The position numbers and the translations under genes are program-made. From Arachis hypogaea (taxonomy: Eukaryota; Streptophyta; Magnoliopsida; Fabales; Fabaceae), in the NCBI RefSeq assembly GCF_003086295.3, contig NC_092040.1, forward strand, positions 3,844,001-3,908,000: 64,000 nt of DNA, written 5' to 3'. Within the stretch, counting starts at the first letter, position 1. Every line of letters starts with the position of its first letter. The notes below the pieces were generated by a model. That model was not told the DNA's origin. It saw nothing but the letters and a program-made list of their open reading frames with translations, and did not search any database. This document shows, piece after piece, positions 35,707-49,000 of this stretch.

Positions 35707-35870
35707 TAGCAAAAGTAGGTGCAGGTAAATTTGAAGGACACATGGTGCCATCTTATATTATGATTGCTTAAAAATGTAAAAAACTTCAAAATCACAATTC
35801 ATGCATATATGAAAACACAAAACGCATTATTATTAGTTTATTACTACTTCATTCTTCTTCCAACATCTCA

Positions 35871-38356
35871 TTAAAATTGCTTGTCTTCTTTCTCCTCTTC
35901 TTCTTCTTCACCCGCCGCAGGCTCATTCAGATCAAACCCTAAAATAATTTTCCCTTCTTCCTCAATTACTCCCTCCACTGGGAGGTTGAGGTCAAACAGC
36001 AGGTTGCGAACCGCCGGTGAAGCTCCACCTTCTCCAACCTCGCCGGAGGCATCAGCACTGCTTCCTTCTTCGCCAGCAGCTAAACCACATACATCACAAA
36101 ATGGAAAATTGAAAAAGACAATGAATGAATCATTAGATACTCACATGAATGTATATGTGAAATTCATTTTATTAAGTAGCAATAAATAAAAGATATTAAA
36201 ACTTGTCCTACTTCAGATATTTTTATTTAGAGAAACACGCACGCACACAAACATTATCAAACTAGATCTAGATAGAATTTTAGATCCATATAGAATTCGT
36301 TCTTAGATTCACATGTATAATTAAGATTCTTCATTAGATTGATTCTCTGATGTTACGTTTGACCGTGAATGACATGAAACATCATAAACATTACAAAAGA
36401 CTCTATCTGATTAATGGGTGGAGACAAATAAGACATAAATATAAAAACATAAAATGATAAACACAAGACATGAAATTTAAATACTTATTTGGTATTTAAG
36501 TATATAACACTACTTGTAATTCATTATTTGAATAAAATGACAATATTATTTTTGTCACAAATCACTACCACCATCTTTCAGTTTAAATTACTGCCATTAA
36601 AATCACCATCACCACTTTTTTATCACCATTTCAGTTCAAATTACCACTATTAAAAATAGCAAAGCAGATAAAAAAATTAAAAAATCAAATCCAATTCAAT
36701 TTAACATGCATGTGAATACAATTTTTAATCAACATTCGATCCAAATAAAAAATAAATAGGAAAAATATAGGTAGACAATAAAAATACTAAACAATGTGAA
36801 CAATAGATATATCGAATGTTTATTTCATTAGGTATGAGGATGATTATTCTAATATTAAGATTTAGGTGAGTAATTTGGAGGTGTAGTTTGTTTTGATTTG
36901 ATTGGTAATTGTTCATGTTGTTTAAAAAAGTTATTAATTACTTAGCATAATCCAAATAAAAAAGAAAACTATAGAGATATGACTTCGAGAAAAAAGAAGC
37001 AGAGAAATGGGGAAAGAGAGACGGAGATGGAACTTGAAGAGGCAAAGAGATAAAAGTAGATCAAAATACGTAGAGGGGGACATAAAAGTGACGACGACAA
37101 TAGCTGATTTAGCAAAGGTAGAGACAATGACGAATTTGATAGAAAGAGACTCAAAGATGAAAAGAGATAGACGATGATGGATGAGTCAGCTATGATGACA
37201 ATAGAGAGCCGGAGAGGAAGGGAGGAGAAAGAGAGACAGTAAAGGAGGATGCGAGAATGGAGGAGAAGTAACAGCAAAAAAGGATAAAGGTAGTGAAGAG
37301 AGACAGAAGAAATGAGATGACGGTTTAGGTGGGAGGCATCAAGAAAGAAAGGAGGGTGTGAAGACTAAGAAAGAAAGATAAAAGTAAAAGGTAAAAATTC
37401 AGGTGTAATTTCATATAAAGTTGATAACTAAAAATTTTTAAATAAAAATTTAGTCAAATTATTTAAATCATTTAACCGTTTTTAATTATTAATTTTACGA
37501 TAAAATTGATACCTGAATTTTTATCTTTATATTTATATATGTTATCATGTTTATTATAATTTTGTATCTCATTAAACAAACAATGCACATATGTTACGGT
37601 ATTTATATTTTTAATAGACATAGACACTAACCAAATAGGCTCAAAATAATAAAACAGCCACATTTATACAAACACAATATATAACGCATTGACTGAATTA
37701 AAATTCAAATATCTTATAATCAAATACACACATAAAAAAATAATTCAATTTTTAATTAATTTATACTTATATATTTCTATTTAATAATTTAAACTTTTAG
37801 AATAAATAATTATATGACTAGATATACCCTCGTGACGGTTGCCACTAGCATTGGTGGCGGCCTTTGAAGAGGCAGAGGGGAAAGTAGGTGGCTTGAAGAA
37901 GCCACGGTACTGGCGATCAGGGTGTTTTCTCATATGTCCAAAGGCTCCCTTCCAACTCGAAAATGTTTTGCTACAAATTGGACATGTTGGTGTACCGCTT
38001 GGAGGATCAATAATTTCGGAAGCCTTTCGCCTTTTAACAGGACCAATAATGTTACTACCACCCAAAACCACTGCACCACCACCCACCGCAGTTGCGATAG
38101 CCCCACTTACCATCATCTGCGGTGGTGATGGTGGTGGTGGTGATGGTGGAAGGCTTCCTCCTCCATTAGTATCATTATTTGTTGTGAGATCCGTGAGAAT
38201 TTTCTCAGGAGTCTTGAGAATGATTAGTTTTTCTTCTTCACCGCTTAAGTTGGGTTGATCAACAAGTGGTGAAGATGGTGGTTCAGTAACGGGAGTTGAA
38301 AGGGACAAGGATGGAAGTGAGGTGGTGGAAGCAGAGGTAGATTGGTTCTTCTCCAT
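35871..38356 (-). CDS. C2H2 zinc-finger repressor with two EAR motifs, paralog 1
   Basis: Exons complement(37828..38356) and complement(35871..36079) encode 245 aa; the intron is 1748 bp, phase 1. A single C2H2 finger spans C125-X2-C128-X12-H141-X3-H145, with KTFSSWKGAFGHMRKHPDR in place of the classic QALGGH, followed by RGFFKPP. A basic KRRK stretch at 108-111 may be a nuclear signal. The C-terminus has two DLNxP EAR-type motifs: FDLNLP (205-210) and FDLNEP (225-230), then an acidic tail. The family is expected to bind DNA and recruit TOPLESS-type corepressors; targets are unknown. It is a paralog of the gene at 52765-53643, with the same exon structure and conserved LKTPE, KRKASE and TGTPTCP-like blocks. 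Confidence 0.9.
36745..36955. repeat. MITE-like repeat in the zinc-finger 1 intron
   Basis: It shares 'acaatgtgaacaatagatat' and 'ttattctaatattaagattt' with the copy at about 39190-39420, and more weakly with the intron MITE at 16637. The ends were not precisely defined. Confidence 0.5.
36970..37390. repeat. Purine-rich (GA) strand asymmetry in intron
   Basis: For about 420 bp the plus strand is mostly A and G (GAGAAAGAGAGACAG-like words), so the transcribed pre-mRNA is pyrimidine-rich across this part of the intron. There is no exact repeat unit and no credible protein on either strand. Confidence 0.6.
37390..37523. mobile_element. Degenerate MITE of the 13743 family
   Basis: GGTAAAAATTCAGGTGTAAT at the left end and ATACCTGAATTTTTATC at the right end are inverted relatives of the termini at 13743-13884. 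The interior keeps the AAAGTTGATAACT and TTTAGTCAAATTATTTAAAT segments. Confidence 0.6.
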
Positions 38357-40281
38357 TTTTTGATAATGAGAGTGAGCCTGAGAAGGAAATTGTGCGATAA
38401 AAGGATATATATTTGCATGTCAATATATATATGGGAGGTGCATGAATCATCCTTTACTCAATTAATCGTCTATATTATTATTTAATAATAACTATTTACG
38501 TCAAGATATTTTCATCTTAATATAATCATTAAAATATGAATATTTATTATATCAAATATATAATTTAATATAAATATTAAAGTTGTTTACCAACTTTAAA
38601 TTATTATCTTTATATAAAAATATTTTTACATGATTAGTTATTATATTAATTCATATAATTATGTTAGCTAGGTGTATATTAAAATCAACTATTAAAATCG
38701 ATTATTAAAGTAAAATATATATTAGATTATAAAATTTATATTAAAAATTAGTTAAATTATATATGTATTACACATTGGTGTAATCATATTTATTCTTTTG
38801 GATAATCATTCAATTAATAATATAAAAGGTAATTATTTTTGTTAATATGATATTAAATAATTAGATGTACGTATAAAATTATTATATACTGATAATTCAT
38901 CAAAATTAAATTTATCTATTTATATATAAATATATAATAACTAATTTTAATAGATGATTTTAGTGTATAAATAACATTTTGAATTAATTAATGTGTATGT
39001 ATTATTCTCGTGGGGTTGAAAAAATCGTTGCCAATAGGGCTTCTCGAGAGGGAATGAAAAGTGTGGCATGTGGTGGAATGAGTATAATTAGTACAAACGA
39101 ACATTTAATGTCAATTAATCCCTAATTATGTTATTTACTTCTTTGGATTACAAAAGTTGGCCAAGTGTTGTCTCTCTTTTTTTTAATTCTTTTTTATATG
39201 AAAAAATATAAATAGATAATGAAAATATTAAACAATATAAACAATTGATATATTAGATGTTTAATTTATTAGGTGTGTGGATAATTATCTTAATATTAAG
39301 ATTTAGATAGATAATTTAAAAATGTAATATGTTTTTATTTTATTAGGTCAATTTTAAAGCTTTTTGTTTATATTGTTCACAAAAGTTATAATCTACCTAA
39401 CAAAACCTTTTTTTATATATATAGCTTCTTTTATTATTTGTTTCATTTGTATGACATAAATTTAGCAAAATGAAAAAATAAATACATATATAAATTTTTA
39501 TCATCAAGATGCTTGATGATGCTTCATATATAAAAGAAATACATTTCTTATATATGGTAAGATATCTATGAACTTAATTAAATTATAATTTGGTCAAATA
39601 GATCATTATTATTATTGAATTTGTTATTAATTAGTTATTTTAAAAAAGCTCTTTATTATTAATTCATTTTCACTCTCTTCCTTTATATTTAATTTATATG
39701 ACAAAAGAATACAAAAATAACTAAAATATTAGAAAAAGATTTAAAAGAAATAAAAACAGAGAAAATAATATTTAATTTTATGTGCTAACATAACTTGATT
39801 GAATGTATTTTAATTTATAATAAAAAATATATTTTAATTTAATTGAATTCTCTATGTCAATTCCAATATATGTATCTAAGCCACTAAATTTCACACATGG
39901 AATCTAGTCACTTGGATATGTTGCCACAAGTATGGATATACACCTCTTATATAATTATATAAATTTTCAGGTTTAATTTATAAGGATGACACTGAAAGTT
40001 CTGTTTCTAAATTGCTTAATTAAAAGGTTGCACATACAACAAAATTTTTGGGTAAATATGAATCCGGAAATGAATATAAAGCAACAAAATGAAAGAGCAT
40101 GGATGTGAATATATATTACTGATATTTACTCATAAATTAAAATAAATATTCCAAATAAGTAGGATATCCATCACCAGTATTATTGTATTCATAATGATTA
40201 TACCAAATAAAAATTATAAATCAACCCCCATTTTCTCACTTTAAAAATATGTTTTTCAACAAGTAACCAATCCATACATAA
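38357..40281. other. Promoter side of zinc-finger gene 1 and AT-rich spacer
   Basis: TATATATATG-type TATA candidates lie just upstream of the ATG at 38356 in minus-strand sense (38405-38433). Beyond that the sequence is very AT-rich. It includes a repeat at about 39190-39420 of the same family as 36745-36955. No gene is visible. Confidence 0.45.
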
Positions 40282-40434
40282 TCTTTATAGTAATACAAAT
40301 AGGGAGCCAATTTGCTGACGTGGCGCTCATACGTTGAGTCTGGGAGTTTATTTGCTTACGTGTCGTGACTAGAAATTTTTAAATTTATATTTATAAATTA
40401 TAAATTATTATTTGCTTAAGTTGTTTTTTTCAAA

Positions 40435-40900
40435 TTTTAAGTTTGGGTTGTTTTACATAGGTTGTTATTTTTTAAATTTTAAATTATTTTATTTGTTTGG
40501 GTTATTTTAGTTAGGTTGTTATTTTTTAAATTTTAAATTATTTTATTTAAATTGTTATTTTTTTAATTTTATTTAGATTTTACTTAGGTTGTTCTTTTTT
40601 ATATTATAACACTATTTTTTAAATATCTGTTAATTCTTTTTAGCATTATTTTTTAAAATTTTAATTTTTTTTTTAAATTGCAGCTACATAAATTTTTTTA
40701 AAGAAATTTAGAGTTTTAAAAAAATTTACGTTAATTATTCTTCGATTGTTACGTACTAATATTATTATATTATTATATTATTATAAAAATTTACGTTATG
40801 TTAGAATTTTTAAATTATAATTTGTTTAAGTTGTTATTTTTAAAATTTAAGTTTTGGTTGTTTTATTTAGTTTGTTATTTTTTAAATTTTAAATTAAAGT
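40435..40900. repeat. Diverged repeats in the Helitron 5' leader
   Basis: The phrase 'ggttgttattttttaaattt' followed by 'taaattattttat' occurs at about 40460, 40515 and (diverged) 40860, within T-rich sequence before the RPA-like gene. It could hold promoter elements, but no specific motif is identified. Confidence 0.5.
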
Positions 40901-41031
40901 CAATCAAATTTAAAAAATATTAGTTATGATGCAACTATAAAAGTATAAGTTACGAGAGATGTAAAGCACCACAATTTAAAGTACATCAATCCCTTTCTTT
41001 ACATATATCTAAAATCTCTCTATTTATTCTA

Positions 41032-44004
41032 ATGGCTGGTATTCACAAAATTACTGACATCAATCCTACAATCGACAATTTGTGTGTACGTATACGAGTG
41101 ATACGGTTATGGACACTGCCAAGTTACGGAAATTCTCCATTGCCATACTCAATTGAGATGGTTTGGCTCGATGAAGACGTGAGTTTTCTACTAATGTTTT
41201 TTCTATTTTGTTTAAAATTTATATTATTTATATTTTAAATTTATTTGTTTATTCCCATCTAATCGTTTTTTTGTTCATTAATTCTAGGGAGGAAAAATAC
41301 ACGCAGTTAAGAAGGCTTTTGTATCTCGATTCGTGAATTTGCTGGAGGAAGGAATATCTTACCAAATAAGATATTTTGGTGTTGGACTCAATAAGGGTTA
41401 CTTCAAGACTACACATCATGAATACGTGGTTAATTTAAACCAACGTACTGATGTGCACAGACTTCCAGAATCGTCGAGTATCCCACGATATGGATTTAAG
41501 TTTGTGAGTTTTGACACTCTCAATGCTCCTGGGTATGATTGCACCTATTTAGTTGGTAAGTTTATTATTTTAGAAAAAGTATAATTATTTATTTTATTGA
41601 TAATTTATTCTGCGTTTTTTTTTTAACAAATTTATTGACAATAATTTTTTTTATTTTAAATCATTTCAGATGTTGTTGGATATCTTGCTGGAATTGGGAA
41701 TGAGAAGACTCTTGAAAAGGATGGCAATTCTACCAAATATACTGTTATCGAATTAGAGATTGATGATGGGTAATTATCTATTTATTTTTATAAATATACA
41801 AATTTTGCTAATCTCATCTTTTTAAATTATTATTTTAACTTATTTTATTATAAATATTTTTATTAATATTAATAAGTAACAAATGTATCTTAACTAACAT
41901 TAAGCTTAGTTAAAATGTTTTAGATTCAAAGCCACCGTTTTTAAACGTCTAATTATTTAAATTTAATTTTTTTTAAAAAAAATCACTTCGGATTGATTTA
42001 AAAAAAAAGATTCAAATTTAAAAAAAAATAATAAAAAGCATTCTTTCCGCGGTTTATTTGTTACAAATTTAAAATAATTAATTAATTATTAATTTTTTAA
42101 ATTGTATTTGATATTTTAATTTTATTATTAAATTTTAAATTTTAAAAATATAAAATATATATAATTTGATATTATTTTATTGGTAGTTACTTTTTTAACA
42201 TTAAACATTCTATTTGATATAGAAAAATAATGGAGTGTGCATTTTTTGGCAACTATGCACATGAATTAAATGCTTTTCTGGGATCTGGCAATAAGGATGG
42301 AGCTGTTGTCGTCTTAGAGTTTGTTAGAGTGAAGTTATTTAACGGTAATATTTATCCATATTTTTTTAACAATATATTTTTATATGTGAGCTTTTACTTA
42401 TTGTTTATGTGAATTTTTACTCATTTTGTATTAAAATAAATTTTTCAGAAAAGATTGTTTTACAAAATTCCATGTATGGCACAAAGATGTTCTTCAATCT
42501 TGAAGATACAACTGTCATCCAATTTAAAAATAGGTGGGTATTTTCTTTTTAATTCTTTAGTTCCATACTACGTGTGTGTTATCTAACATAATTTTTTTTA
42601 ACTTTATTTATCAAGCTTTGTAAGATTTGAAGAATCTAGAGGTAACATCGGCGGAATTCCAAATGAGGCTGCATTCTTAAAAATTTATCAAGGCAAAACC
42701 ATCGAGCAGTTAAAAGAATTCGAAACGGTAATTTTTTTTTTTAAAATGGAGAAAAAAATAATTGAAATCCGTTGTACATGGATTATTTTTATTTATTCAT
42801 CTTATTTATTTAAAAAATTCACCAAATTTAGGGAATTTAAATCATTATTTTTTTTCAGAATTCTATTTGTATTGTCTTGGCTACTATAAGTCATATTATG
42901 GATACTCCAGACTGGTGGTACGGCCAATGTGAATGCAACAGGTCCACATATGCTTTTACAAAAACTTTCAAATGTTCAAGTTGTGGCCGTCTCCTTTTAT
43001 TCATAACTCCAAGGTTATTTATTTATTTTTTTTAAATTAAAGTATATGCACATTGGATTAGATATTGAATAAGTCTATATTTAACTTTTTTTTATGTTAT
43101 TTTTTTTTTAAGCAGATATCGAATAAAGCTTGGTGTCATTGATGATTCTGACTGTGCATGTTTTGTAGTCTTTGACAAGGAGGCAAAACAAGTTTTGGGA
43201 AAGAGCTGTGTAGAGATACTTGATCCACTCCTATTGGTAAGATCTAACCAATATTTATTTCTAAAAATATTAGTGAAGATATTTTTATTGGTAATTTTTA
43301 TATTATTTATTATTAATATATTATGTAATACCCTGCAGAAAGGAGATCTATCGGATACACCTACACTTTTGCTCAACCTAATTGATAAGACCTTTCTCTT
43401 CATCGTTGAAGTTCAAATATCTGATAATCCACATTTTTCACCTTCTTATAAAGTTAAGAAGATGACTGATAATGTGGACCTCATAAATAAATTCAAAGAG
43501 GCTCACCCTATTCAAATTGTGAGTATAATTATAAGTGTATTTTCTATTAAAAATTAATTTATTTTTTGCTTCCTTGGTCATTAGTAGTATCTAATTTATA
43601 ATTAATAATTAATTATAATTTTAGGATGTTGACTACACCGGTGGTTTGCTTCCAATTTCAAAAACATCCTCAATCATTGAAGGGTAGAAAGTAAAAGGTG
43701 CTAAGGTATTTGTTCAAAAAATAATTTTTTTTTTGTTTGTTCTCTCAAAATTAGAAATTAATTTTTTTTATAATTAATAATTAATTATAAAATCAAAGGT
43801 TAGAAAGAAGTCTTTAATTTAACGTGGTATTTTGTACAGAATTTGTTGCTTGAATTCTCCAATGAAGTTGCTGCCAATGATGAATCCGAATTGTTGGAAA
43901 ATGCTATTACACCAACTAAGCGATTATGCTCGGAGTCGGAAGAATCGAAGGTAGAAGGTGATACCTCAACTTCCAAGAAGATCAAGATTGAGAAAGAAAC
44001 TTGA
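41032..44004 (+). CDS. RPA70-like OB-fold protein (DUF223) of Helitron copy B, with internal stop
   Basis: Eleven exons join(41032..41178, 41288..41555, 41670..41769, 42223..42344, 42449..42533, 42616..42727, 42859..43013, 43116..43236, 43339..43518, 43625..43705, 43840..44004) keep frame throughout with GT-AG introns. The one break is an in-frame TAG at 43685-43687 (codon 451 of 511). The N-terminus has the RPA OB pattern (LCVRIRVIRLW, then YSIEMVWLDED and GGKIHAVKKAFV). A zinc-binding region lies at C302/C304...C317/C320, with a C-x-C first pair, unlike the C-x2-C of copy A. The C-terminal exon is acidic then basic (KRLCSESEE, KKIKIEKET). Its inferred role is ssDNA binding during rolling-circle transposition. 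If the TAG is real the product is 450 aa and may retain all OB folds. Confidence 0.8.
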
Positions 44005-44610
44005 GAATTTGGATGCACATGTTTTGGAATCCCTTTTAGAGTCTATCTTATAGAATAATGTCAAGCATATGTTTGTTTTGGTGGAAACATTATCTTTTCT
44101 TGAGTTGTTATTTTTCTTTTGGTTCTTTTCTATTTTTATGTTTGGAATTTAGAATTTTTTTAAATATAAATTGAAGTTATTTGGTTATTACTTGTGGTTT
44201 TATTTTTAATTTGATTTTCACCGTTGATATTCTGATAATATCTAATTTAATATTTAATGTCATAAAGTTATAAATTTTTTCTTTGAATTATTGTTGATAC
44301 AATTAAGTTAGTTATTAATTTTTAATGTGTATTTATTTTTTTAAAAAAATCTAATTATAATTTTTAATTAAAGTATTATGTTTAGAATTTTAAATTTAAA
44401 TTCAAATATACTTTTTTTTTGAATTTTTACGTAAGCAATTTGACAATATTTTTTAAGAATTTATATAATTTATAAGTTATTATGCTAATTACAAAGGAGT
44501 ATAATAAAGTAAATAGAATTATCAGTCTTATTAAGACGTGAAATTATTTATACTATTTAAAAAAATGTAATACTGTTTAAATTTTAGAAAAAGTATAATA
44601 AAGTTAATAC

Positions 44611-45332
44611 TGTTTATGATGAAACTAAAAAAAATTATTTTTAAATTAACAAATTTCTATATTCCTAATAGACAGCGGACGTTTGATTAGAAAATTTTAT
44701 TTAAAAATTTAAAATTTATATTAGCTAATTAGAAAATTCTATTTAAAAATTTTAAATTTGAATTTCTAATACTAATTTCTAATTAAGTAAGTTCTTAACC
44801 ATTTCAATATTTAAATTTAAATTTTTTTACTTGCCATATTTATAAATTTTTATTATTATCTTTTAGATTATTTCTCCACAATAGAAGTACTTTCATCTTT
44901 TTCTCTCTTTTTAAATTTTTTTTCTAAATTTACGATATTTATAAGGTTATTAATTTTTAGATTATATTTAATTTTATTATTTTTATCGATAAATAATAGG
45001 ATTGATACTATTTATGACAAAACTAATAAAAATTATTTGTAAATTAACAAATTTCTATATTCTTAATAAACAACAAACGTTTAATTAAGAAAGTTTATTT
45101 AAAATTTTTTAAATAAACTAGCTAATTAGGAAACTCTATTTAAAAATTTGAAATTTAAAATTCTAATACTAATTCCTAATTAAGTGACTTCTTAACCGTT
45201 TTGATTTTTAAATTTAAATTTTTTTGATTTGTCACATTTATAAATTTCTCTGTTTACTTCGTTTACATTGTTATTTTTTATATTATCTCAGCACAACAAT
45301 AGAGGTACTTTCATCTTTTTCTCTCTTTTTAC
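44611..45332. repeat. Direct duplication of about 310 bp
   Basis: Segments about 44611-44914 and 45009-45332 share ordered words: 'aattaacaaatttctatatt', 'ctaatactaattcctaatta' (with variants), 'aatagaagtacttt' and 'catctttttctctcttttta'. They differ by many substitutions and small indels, so the duplication is old. Confidence 0.7.
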
Positions 45333-45469
45333 TTATAAATTATTCATTTTCAATCTCTTTATTTAAGGAAATAAAAAAAAAAGATTTTAACTGTAAGTTG
45401 AATTTATTGATCGTGAGATTAAACTTATATTTATTTGAAAAAAGATACTTTTGAAAAAAAATATATATT

Positions 45470-45560
45470 ATTTTCCATAAAATATGTTTAAATCCATACA
45501 TTATTATTTTCCATAAAAATATATATTATTTTCCATAAAATATGTTTAAATCCATACCAT
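45470..45560. repeat. Short tandem repeat in Helitron spacer
   Basis: 'ttttccataaaatatgttta' followed by 'aatccatac' occurs at about 45471 and again about 58 bp later, with a partial copy between them. Confidence 0.75.
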
Positions 45561-46055
45561 GTCTTTCATCATTTTTGTCTCAGTATTCAAGCACTATACA
45601 TGTACTCCTATGTACTCCCGTATCTATGTTTTGATCGATATGTATACCAAAAACAAACGCCGCCATATGTGTACTCCTGTGTACTTTATTTTTTTTAATA
45701 ATATAAAAAAATTGATAATAAAAATGTATTAGGTATAAGGTATATATATTTTTAATTAGTTAAAAAATTATTTATTTGGTATTTCCAGGTATATATTGAA
45801 AGATGCAAGAAGTCCAAAGAGAAGCAAGATCGAAGAGAAAATTGATATTAAAAGACAAAGAAAATACAAAGCGGACCACAATTCAATGTAGACTTCATAC
45901 AAAAAATAACTAACATGTCATGAGTATTTTGGACGAATGAAAGCCCATAAAATACAATATTTTCTATATATTATTTAGCTATTGACAAGTAATAAATTAT
46001 TAATTTACATTGTTTTTGTAATATGTTACTAAATTTGTTTATGAAAAAATTACAG

Positions 46056-49000
46056 GAAATTCGAGTGATGGTTCCAATGATGTGCATTTTCAATCGGTGT
46101 TGTCGAACATTACAAATGGACTCAATACAGGTTAATTTTTGGATGATTTTTTTTGGAACTTACTTATGTGAATGTACATGCACTTTATGTATTTTGATTT
46201 TCCTACTATTTATTCAATTATAAACTTTAACAAAAAATATGTTCAAAAAACTAATATCTCGAGTTATCTTATTAGATAATAACCCAACACCATATCGATC
46301 AAGGTCTCCAACTACTAATCTACACTCTGTAGGTGAAAAGGAACGATGTTCCAATATTAGTGATATTAGTAATTCAGGTATCACATGCGAAGCATATGAT
46401 AGCCCATGTCATCAGACAAGTCAACAACAGCTTCAACAAACATCAAACAATATCGACCAGTTGCAAAGCCAGCGTATGTTAATATATGCTTTTATTACTT
46501 AAAGACCAAACATTTAACTTTTCAATTGGTCTCTTGAAAACAATCTTTGATATATGCTAAATAATTATTATAGATTCATTGGAGTACTCAAATCGAATTA
46601 GATTGCAAAGGGATGCAAGACTGAATAGAAAGACTATGCTACTTCAAAAGAGACATGGTAAGATAAGCATGATAGATTGTAATTATCATAAAGCTAAAAT
46701 TCTACTTCTTTTATCTTTAATACTACTTTCATAATATATATTCATAACTCAGCTGATTCAAACATTTAATATATATTCATTTTTCTTTTTTTTATAATAT
46801 AAAGTGCTTGATTTACTATCTCTAATGATTACAGGAGCAAGTACATCTAATTCAAATTTAGATATTAAAGAATTAGAAGAAGTGTGCATAGCTGAAAAAG
46901 GAAGACACCTGAGACAAAGAAAAACATTCTTGAAGGAATTGGCTATAAATCTTTCAAAAATTTTTGAAGAAGTTGAGGATATTACTGAAAACACGACTAT
47001 ATTAGATGATTCTGTGCAAATTGAATACCCAGCCATATTCGATGTTGCTGAGAATACAGGTAATCTAAGAAGTAGCAATATCAGCAGTTTATTATTTACT
47101 ATTGTTATGCTTTTTATAAACAAAAAATTATCGTTTAGTGTTCAAGTTTTTAAAATTCAAACTAAGATATGGTTATATATTATGATTTTTGTATTTGAAC
47201 ATTGATATATTGTAATTCTTATTGTTTGATTAGTGTGCATATAAAACTTAAACCTTGAGGTTGGCACAAAAAAATTGTATTATATGATCTCATCTTTTTA
47301 ATCTATAAATTGTAGTATTCTGTAATCTTTTATAAATATTATTTTTATACCTAACATGGTGAAAGAAAGATATATTTTTATATAAAGTATTTTTTTCAGA
47401 TATAACTGAAACATAATTTATTATCTTTGTCATTATTAGATGTGATAGATATTGGTGACCCAGAATTTTTTTGTCGGCATTGCGACGCCATGATGTGGTA
47501 TGAGGAGAGATCAGAAAAGTCTAAAACAGGATCCAATATTGAGTTCTCAATATGTTGTATGCGAGGGAAGGTACAATTGCCGTTTTTGCAACGTCCACCT
47601 CAGCTCTTGCAAGGTTTATTATCTGGAGCAGACCAGAGAAGCAAACACTTTAAGGATAATATAAGAACTTATAATAGCATGTTTTGCTTCACGTCCCTCG
47701 GAGGTAAAATAGAGACCTCTATCAATGATGGGACAGGTCCTCCCCAGTTCATTGTGAGTGGACAAAACTACCACAGAATTGGAAGCTTGGTACCAATTGA
47801 GGGACAAAGACCAAAATTTGCGCAGTTATATATTTATGATACAGAAAATGAGGTCTCAAACAGGATAGAGATTTTCAGGTTTGTATCATGCATTCCAAAC
47901 TGATTAAAAAATTATTTAGGTAGTTCGTACTTTGATTTTGGTTAATTATGAATACTAATATTTTTCAATTGATGTTTTATACAGTTCAAGAACAAACAAC
48001 AACAACATTGACCAGTCCTTAGTTCTAGATCTCAAGGACATGATCGATCAACATAATGTTCTTGCTCACACATTTAGGATAGTGAGAAACTACCTGAATC
48101 AAGGTGATATCGCAAATATAAGACTACGGTTGTACCGAAAAAGATCAAAGGATGCAAGAGTCTACAATTTACCATCTTCTAACGAGGTCGCAGCTCTAAT
48201 AGTAGGAGATTTTGATTCTGGAGATGCAGGGCGTGATATTATAGTTCAATTAAAGTCTGGACATCTGCAAAGGATTCATGAGACACACACCGCATTTATT
48301 CCTCTTCAGTACCCTATGATGTTTCCTTACGGTGAAGATGGCTACCAAGAAGACATTCCTTTGCGAGAATCTCATAGGGCTGATGAAAATAGAAAGAGAC
48401 AGCGTGTGAGTTTAAGGGAGTTCATAGCATTTAGAATACAAGAGAGAAAGGTCGAGTATGCAACCATTGTCAATGGTGGAAGATTATTTCAGCAGTTCTT
48501 GGTTGATTGCTTTTCTATGATTGAAACACAAAGGTTGACCTACTACCGAAACAACCAAACCAAGGTGAGGAGTGATATATACAAAGGGATTCAAGATGCA
48601 GTTGTTAGGGGTGAGACACGTGCTTCTAAAGCAGGTAAGCGTATCATCCTACCTGCGTCCTTCACTGGTGGCATGAGATACATGTTTAATAATTGTCAAG
48701 ATGCTATGGCAATTTGTAAGAAATATGGATATCCAGACCTCTTCATCACAATGACATGTAACTCAAGTTGGCAAGAGATTGGCAGGGTTAACAATCCAAG
48801 GAACTTAAAGGTTGAAGACCGGCCGGATATATCGTGTAGAGTATTCAAAATTAAGCTTGACATGATAATCTCGGATCTTAAGCAAGGAATTCCATTTGGA
48901 GTGCTAGATGCAGGTATTGCTCATCATCCGACCTTATTTTTAGAGAAATATTCATTTAGATTGTTATAAAATAAATGGCAAAATATTTTCTTACTTAACG

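Larger units (their letters stand above)
44005..46055. other. Spacer between the two Helitron genes
   Basis: It holds two direct repeats (see 44611 and 45470). A possible short first RepHel exon near 45803 (ATG, MQEVQREARSKRK, basic) follows a CAG acceptor at about 45788. I could not find a donor that joins it in frame to the exon at 46056, so the 5' end of the RepHel gene is unresolved. Confidence 0.4.

Noticed and set aside
37839..38258. Plus-strand open frame opposite zinc-finger gene 1
   Set aside because: Same reason: it mirrors codons of the minus-strand finger exon.
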